The notes beneath the pieces are model-generated. The model had not been told where the DNA came from. It did no database searches and worked only from the letters and a program-made list of their open reading frames with translations. A DNA stretch of 8,679 nucleotides. It comes from CAZMFZ01 sp964565665 (GTDB lineage Bacteria; Bacteroidota; Bacteroidia; Cytophagales; UBA9547). A program made the translations under genes and the position numbers. The stretch's first letter is position 1, and every line of letters starts with the position of its first letter. This document shows, piece after piece, positions 5,974-8,679 of this stretch. The stretch lies in the NCBI GenBank assembly GCA_964565665.1, contig CAZMFZ010000133.1:1-8679 (forward strand), in the 5' to 3' direction.

Positions 5974-6891
5974 ATGTATTGCTATTGGGAAATGGTGCCT
6001 ATTGCCAAAGAGAACCTCAAGTACAAAACCTACGAATACCATTTATTAAAAACTTTGGTTCTTGCCGAGCCCATGCTTAACAATGTGCACACCAAGCAGG
6101 AAGCCAGTTTTTATATGTTGGCTGCCAATAGCTCAATGGTGGTTATTTATCTGAAAGCAAAAGATTTTTCTAAGGCAATAGGGGAGGGCAGAAAAACCTA
6201 TGGATTTATGAAAGATGGCTTCGATTGGGCAGATAAATATCCTGATTTTAATTTTTCAAGCGGGCTTTACTATTTTTATGCGGCTCAATACCCAGAAACT
6301 CACCCTGTAATTCAGCCAGTGATGTGGTTTTTCACCAAAGGAAATAAGGAAAAAGGCATTGAATTATTGAAAAAAAGTGCCGAAAAATCGTTGTTTTCAA
6401 AAACAGAGTCAGATTACTTTTTGGCTCATGTATATTTAAAATATTTTACCCAGCCTTTAGAATCGATAAAATATGGGCGTAAACTCGTAGAGAGGTATCC
6501 GAACAATTATTTTTATTTGGCTAAATATGTAGAAGCTTTAATATTGACAAAGAAATATGCCGAAGCTAAGCCATTGATTGAAAAGTTGTTGAAAAGCCCA
6601 ACTGATTATTTTCAAATTGCAGGTCACTTATTTTCTGGTATGAGCGAAGCTGCCGCTATGAACTTTATAATTGCGAAAAAACAATTTGAAATTGCCCACA
6701 AACAAATATTGACAACTAACAAGCAAACCACAGATTATTTGGCTTTTGTGTATTTGGGATTAGGGTTGATACATGAAAAAGACAATAAGTTGAAAAATGC
6801 AAAATATTATTTCGAGCGATTAGAAGAAATAGGCGAATACACCCTTCATCAGCAAGAGGTTGAGGCTTTCAAAAAACGGAAAAGAGATTAA
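5974..6891 (+). CDS. TPR-type helical protein, C-terminal 305 residues after the TAG
   Basis: This is the open part downstream of the stop, counted from the first ATG. That ATG is inside the conserved PNHPIYHFLSAM-YCYW segment, has no promoter or ribosome-binding site, and would lack a signal peptide, so it is unlikely to be a natural start. The protein is almost all alpha-helical. TPR-like pairs are at about 134-170, 178-206 (with KKYAEAKPLIEKLL) and 244-278 (LGLGLIHEKDNKLKNAKYYFERL). A distinctive block at 95-150 (SSGLYYFY, then YPETHP, FFTKGNKEKGIELLKKSAEKS) recalls the IML2/TTC39-like helical repeat layout, a low-confidence comparison. The tail is basic (KKRKRD). I know no function; the mature protein would be a periplasmic scaffold, perhaps acting with the upstream propeller protein. 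Confidence 0.75.
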   Translation: MYCYWEMVPIAKENLKYKTYEYHLLKTLVLAEPMLNNVHTKQEASFYMLAANSSMVVIYLKAKDFSKAIGEGRKTYGFMKDGFDWADKYPDFNFSSGLYYFYAAQYPETHPVIQPVMWFFTKGNKEKGIELLKKSAEKSLFSKTESDYFLAHVYLKYFTQPLESIKYGRKLVERYPNNYFYLAKYVEALILTKKYAEAKPLIEKLLKSPTDYFQIAGHLFSGMSEAAAMNFIIAKKQFEIAHKQILTTNKQTTDYLAFVYLGLGLIHEKDNKLKNAKYYFERLEEIGEYTLHQQEVEAFKKRKRD

Positions 6892-6899
6892 AAATCTAT

Positions 6900-6927
6900 T
6901 TTTACCCAATAAAAAATTAGGGTAAAA
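6900..6927. terminator. Palindromic hairpin between the convergent TPR gene and ffh
   Basis: TTTTACCC (6900-6907) pairs perfectly with GGGTAAAA (6920-6927) around a 12-base A/T loop. The + strand tail has no U run. On the - strand a T-rich stretch follows after a few bases (the A run and AATCTA around 6891-6899 in complement), so it suits ffh better than the TPR gene. Confidence 0.55.
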
Positions 6928-6979
6928 GCGAGTAAATAATAAATTTTCTATTAATTTTTTTTTAGAGCCATTAAAAAAT

Positions 6980-8311
6980 TTACATTCCTGGCAGCCCCAT
7001 TTTTCCCATCATTTGCTTCATTGCCCCTTTATTATTGATCATCTTCATCATTTTTCGCATGTCTTCAAATTGCTTCATGAATTTATTTACTTCCAATACC
7101 GCATTGCCACTTCCTGAGGCTATTCTTTTTTTGCGACTAGGGGTAATCAAATCGGGGTTAGCTCGCTCTTTTGGGGTCATCGACTGTATCATTGCCTTCA
7201 TCGGTTTAAACGAATCGTTGTCAATTTCGCTATCACCCAAGGCTTTGCCCATGCCTGGAATCATGCCCATCAAATCTTTGATATTTCCCATTTTCTGAAT
7301 TTGGTCGAGCTGTGAGATGAAATCGTCAAAATCAAAAGTATTTTTACGTATTTTTTGATTTATTCTTCTTGATTCTTCTTCGTTATACACTTCCTGAGCC
7401 CGCTCTACAAGTGAAAGTACATCGCCCATACCAAGAATTCTTTGGGCCATACGGTCGGGATAAAAGGCCTCGATGGCTTCCATTTTTTCGCCCGTACCAA
7501 TAAACTTTATGGGTTTATTTACTTGATATTTGATGGAAAGTGCTGCCCCACCTCTGGTGTCACCATCCATTTTTGTAAGCACAACACCGTCAAAATTCAG
7601 CCTATCATTGAATGTTTTGGCGGTGTTCACGGCATCTTGCCCAATCATGGCATCTACCACAAACAGTATTTCTGAAGGATTTACAGCCTTTTTTACAGCC
7701 TCAATCTCATTCATCATCAGTTCATCTACTGCCAATCGGCCTGCTGTATCTATTATTAATATTTTAGCATGGTTCTTTTTGGCATAAGCTAGGGCATTTT
7801 GAGCCACCTGAACTGCATTTTTATTGTCAGGTTCGGCATACACTTCTACTCCTATCTGTTCACCCAAAGTTTTCAATTGATCTATGGCATTAGGACGATA
7901 CAAATCGCAAGCAGCTAGCATTACTTGCCTACCTTGGCTTTTCAACATTTTAGCCAATTTGCCTGAAAAAGTAGTTTTACCTGAGCCTTGCAAACCGCTC
8001 ATTAATATCACTGCAGGGTCGCCTTTGGTGTTTATTTCCTCCTTTTGCCCGCCCATCATGGCTGTAAGTTCATCCGCTACAATTTTGGTAAATAGCTGAC
8101 CAGGAGATACTGAAATTGTGATTTTTTGCCCTAAGGCCTCATCTCTTATTTTATCAGTTATGTCTTTTGCAACCTTGTAGTTTACATCGGCATCAAGCAA
8201 GGCTTTTCTGATTTCCTTTACGGTTTGGGCAATGTTAATATCGGAAATTCTTCCTTGACCTTTCAGGGTTTTTATGGCTTTATCAAGCTTATCACTAAGG
8301 CTTTCAAACAT
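6980..8311 (-). CDS. ffh: Signal recognition particle protein (SRP54 GTPase)
   Basis: Ffh binds the 4.5S-type SRP RNA and emerging signal sequences and, with FtsY, delivers ribosomes to the membrane. The 443 residues show the full domain series. The N domain helical bundle is at about 1-90. The G domain has P-loop GLQGSGKTT (106-114), DTAGR (188-192), TKMDGDTRGG (246-255) and IGTGEKM (271-277). The methionine-rich M domain is at about 310-443. Within it SRKKRIASGSGN (392-403) is the SRP-RNA-binding signature, and MMKMINNKGAMKQMM (421-435) is typical of the C-terminal methionine-rich region. The protein ends in LPGM with no extension. The ATG at 8311 starts the canonical MFESLSDKL. It lies behind a TAACTTTG box and appears to be transcribed alone. 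Confidence 0.98.
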   Translation of the reverse strand: MFESLSDKLDKAIKTLKGQGRISDINIAQTVKEIRKALLDADVNYKVAKDITDKIRDEALGQKITISVSPGQLFTKIVADELTAMMGGQKEEINTKGDPAVILMSGLQGSGKTTFSGKLAKMLKSQGRQVMLAACDLYRPNAIDQLKTLGEQIGVEVYAEPDNKNAVQVAQNALAYAKKNHAKILIIDTAGRLAVDELMMNEIEAVKKAVNPSEILFVVDAMIGQDAVNTAKTFNDRLNFDGVVLTKMDGDTRGGAALSIKYQVNKPIKFIGTGEKMEAIEAFYPDRMAQRILGMGDVLSLVERAQEVYNEEESRRINQKIRKNTFDFDDFISQLDQIQKMGNIKDLMGMIPGMGKALGDSEIDNDSFKPMKAMIQSMTPKERANPDLITPSRKKRIASGSGNAVLEVNKFMKQFEDMRKMMKMINNKGAMKQMMGKMGLPGM

Positions 8312-8334
8312 GTCTTTATATTTTTTGCGGAGGG

Positions 8335-8342
8335 CAAAGTTA
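8335..8342 (-). promoter_or_regulatory. -7 box of the ffh promoter
   Basis: On the - strand this reads TAACTTTG, an exact TAnnTTTG. Initiation near 8330 leaves a leader of about 20 bases before the ATG. The nearest TTG upstream (8370-8368) is 25 bp away, longer than usual, so the -33 element is unclear. Confidence 0.55.
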
Positions 8343-8679
8343 CAAAATGCCTATAAAAAAAGTACCGCAAGCCCCAAATATTATAGTTGCACAAAATGGA
8401 GAGATAAACGGCTACTTTAACGATATATTATAGTAGCTAAACAGGCCAAAGTTTGAAATTCCGCATTCTGATTAGGGTAAAAAATCATAGCCCAAATGTA
8501 ACTATCCTACTCATTGCAATAAATTGAGCTTGAGAAATTGAGGAAATTAATTTTAGGAAAATGTTTATTACATTATGGTTATTAATCTATTATTAAGCCA
8601 TTGTTAAATTACTAGATGAGCTAATTATCAAGCAATTATATTGTATAAATTTACATATAAAACCGATTCAATGCTCTAC
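8343..8679. other. Intergenic stretch upstream of ffh, no gene seen
   Basis: No frame of useful length and no tRNA or protein remnant was recognised. It contains a near-repeat TATTATAG(T/A)TGC-like pair (8379-8390 and 8426-8437, 11 of 12 identical if the T/A difference is allowed) and a dyad at 8410-8438. Three TTGAG units lie within 8524-8542, followed by a very AT-rich run to the window edge. It probably carries the control region of a gene beyond 8679. Confidence 0.5.
8410..8438. repeat. Dyad upstream of ffh
   Basis: GCTACT (8411-8416) pairs with AGTAGC (8432-8437), flanked by a G-T wobble. After a T-T mismatch, TAA (8418-8420) pairs with TTA (8428-8430) around a 7-base loop. No U tract follows, so it is more like an operator or RNA stem than a terminator. 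It lies about 70-100 bp upstream of the ffh -7 box. Confidence 0.35.

Larger units (their letters stand above)
5719..6891 (+). pseudogene. Secreted TPR-type protein gene interrupted by an in-frame TAG
   Basis: One reading frame runs from before 5719 to the TAA at 6889-6891 and is broken only by TAG at 5914-5916. The two halves join smoothly. The codons after the stop read LAELKKRFPNHPIYHFLSAM, which continues the helix ending FEFDHAQK in the usual TPR manner. Without the stop the product would be about 390 residues with a signal peptide. CAG to TAG is the simplest origin (AQK-Q-LAELKK). No frameshift or second stop follows in 325 codons, so the lesion is recent, or it is a sequencing error or is read through. 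The start is uncertain: TTG 5719 gives a normal MKKN N-terminus 14 bases inside the upstream gene. ATG 5671 lies within that gene's DANADG codons and adds an improbable N-terminus. The gene is cotranscribed with the PorE-like gene. Confidence 0.7.

Noticed and set aside
6953..6980. AATTTTTT/AAAAAATT hairpin at the end of ffh
   Set aside because: It contains only A/U pairs and overlaps the ffh stop codon, so it is too weak to call a terminator.
7035..8099. Several + strand frames across ffh
   Set aside because: They are mirror frames of a highly conserved gene. Their protein sequences resemble nothing and none has a promoter.
6916..8482. 12-mer ATTAGGGTAAAA present at 6916-6927 and 8471-8482
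   Set aside because: A shared AT-rich 12-mer is expected by chance in 8.7 kb, and the flanks do not match.
1..8679. tRNA, rRNA, CRISPR, IS or phage signals
   Set aside because: Scanning by eye found no cloverleaf, regular spaced repeats, transposase or integrase motifs, or terminal inverted repeats. A covariance-model scan would be needed to exclude small RNAs.

Overview
The window looks like a piece of a Bacteroidota chromosome (AT-rich, Flavobacteriia/Cytophagia/Chitinophagia-like). The evidence is the gene content (a DUF1573 protein, a PorE-like TPR/PD40 protein, Bacteroidetes-type AsnRS and Ffh), A-rich leaders without Shine-Dalgarno sequences, and -7 boxes of the Bacteroidetes type (TAnnTTTG), of which three are the identical octamer TAACTTTG. 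No phage, IS, CRISPR, tRNA or rRNA was recognised. Most of the window is ordinary housekeeping sequence.

Layout. Positions 1-315 are intergenic, with weak repeats, a 12-codon ORF behind an unusually good AGGAGG, and a promoter. From 316 to 1417 there is a two-gene operon on +: a secreted DUF1573 protein and an RluA-family pseudouridine synthase that starts at TTG one base after the stop of the first gene. ndk (1534-1953, +) has its own promoter and faces a small YbjN/CesT-like protein gene (2024-2428, -). A shared bidirectional terminator at 1970-2005 lies between them. asnS (2582-3970, -) is divergent from the gene pair that follows, with back-to-back promoters in the 199-bp gap.

The most interesting part is 4170-6891 (+). 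The first gene encodes an exported 520-residue protein with the TPR, five-bladed PD40 propeller and carboxypeptidase-regulatory-like order of the type IX secretion protein PorE, but it ends where the OmpA-like peptidoglycan-binding domain should begin. The second gene overlaps its 3' end and encodes a signal-peptide-bearing, helical TPR-type protein. An in-frame TAG at 5914-5916 cuts this second gene, and the same frame stays open for 325 codons beyond it. It is therefore a very recent nonsense allele, a sequencing error, or a readthrough case. The pair would act in the periplasm or outer membrane; its function is not known from sequence.

ffh (6980-8311, -), the SRP GTPase, converges on this pair across a palindromic hairpin. 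The last ~340 bases upstream of ffh hold its promoter, a dyad and short repeats but no gene.
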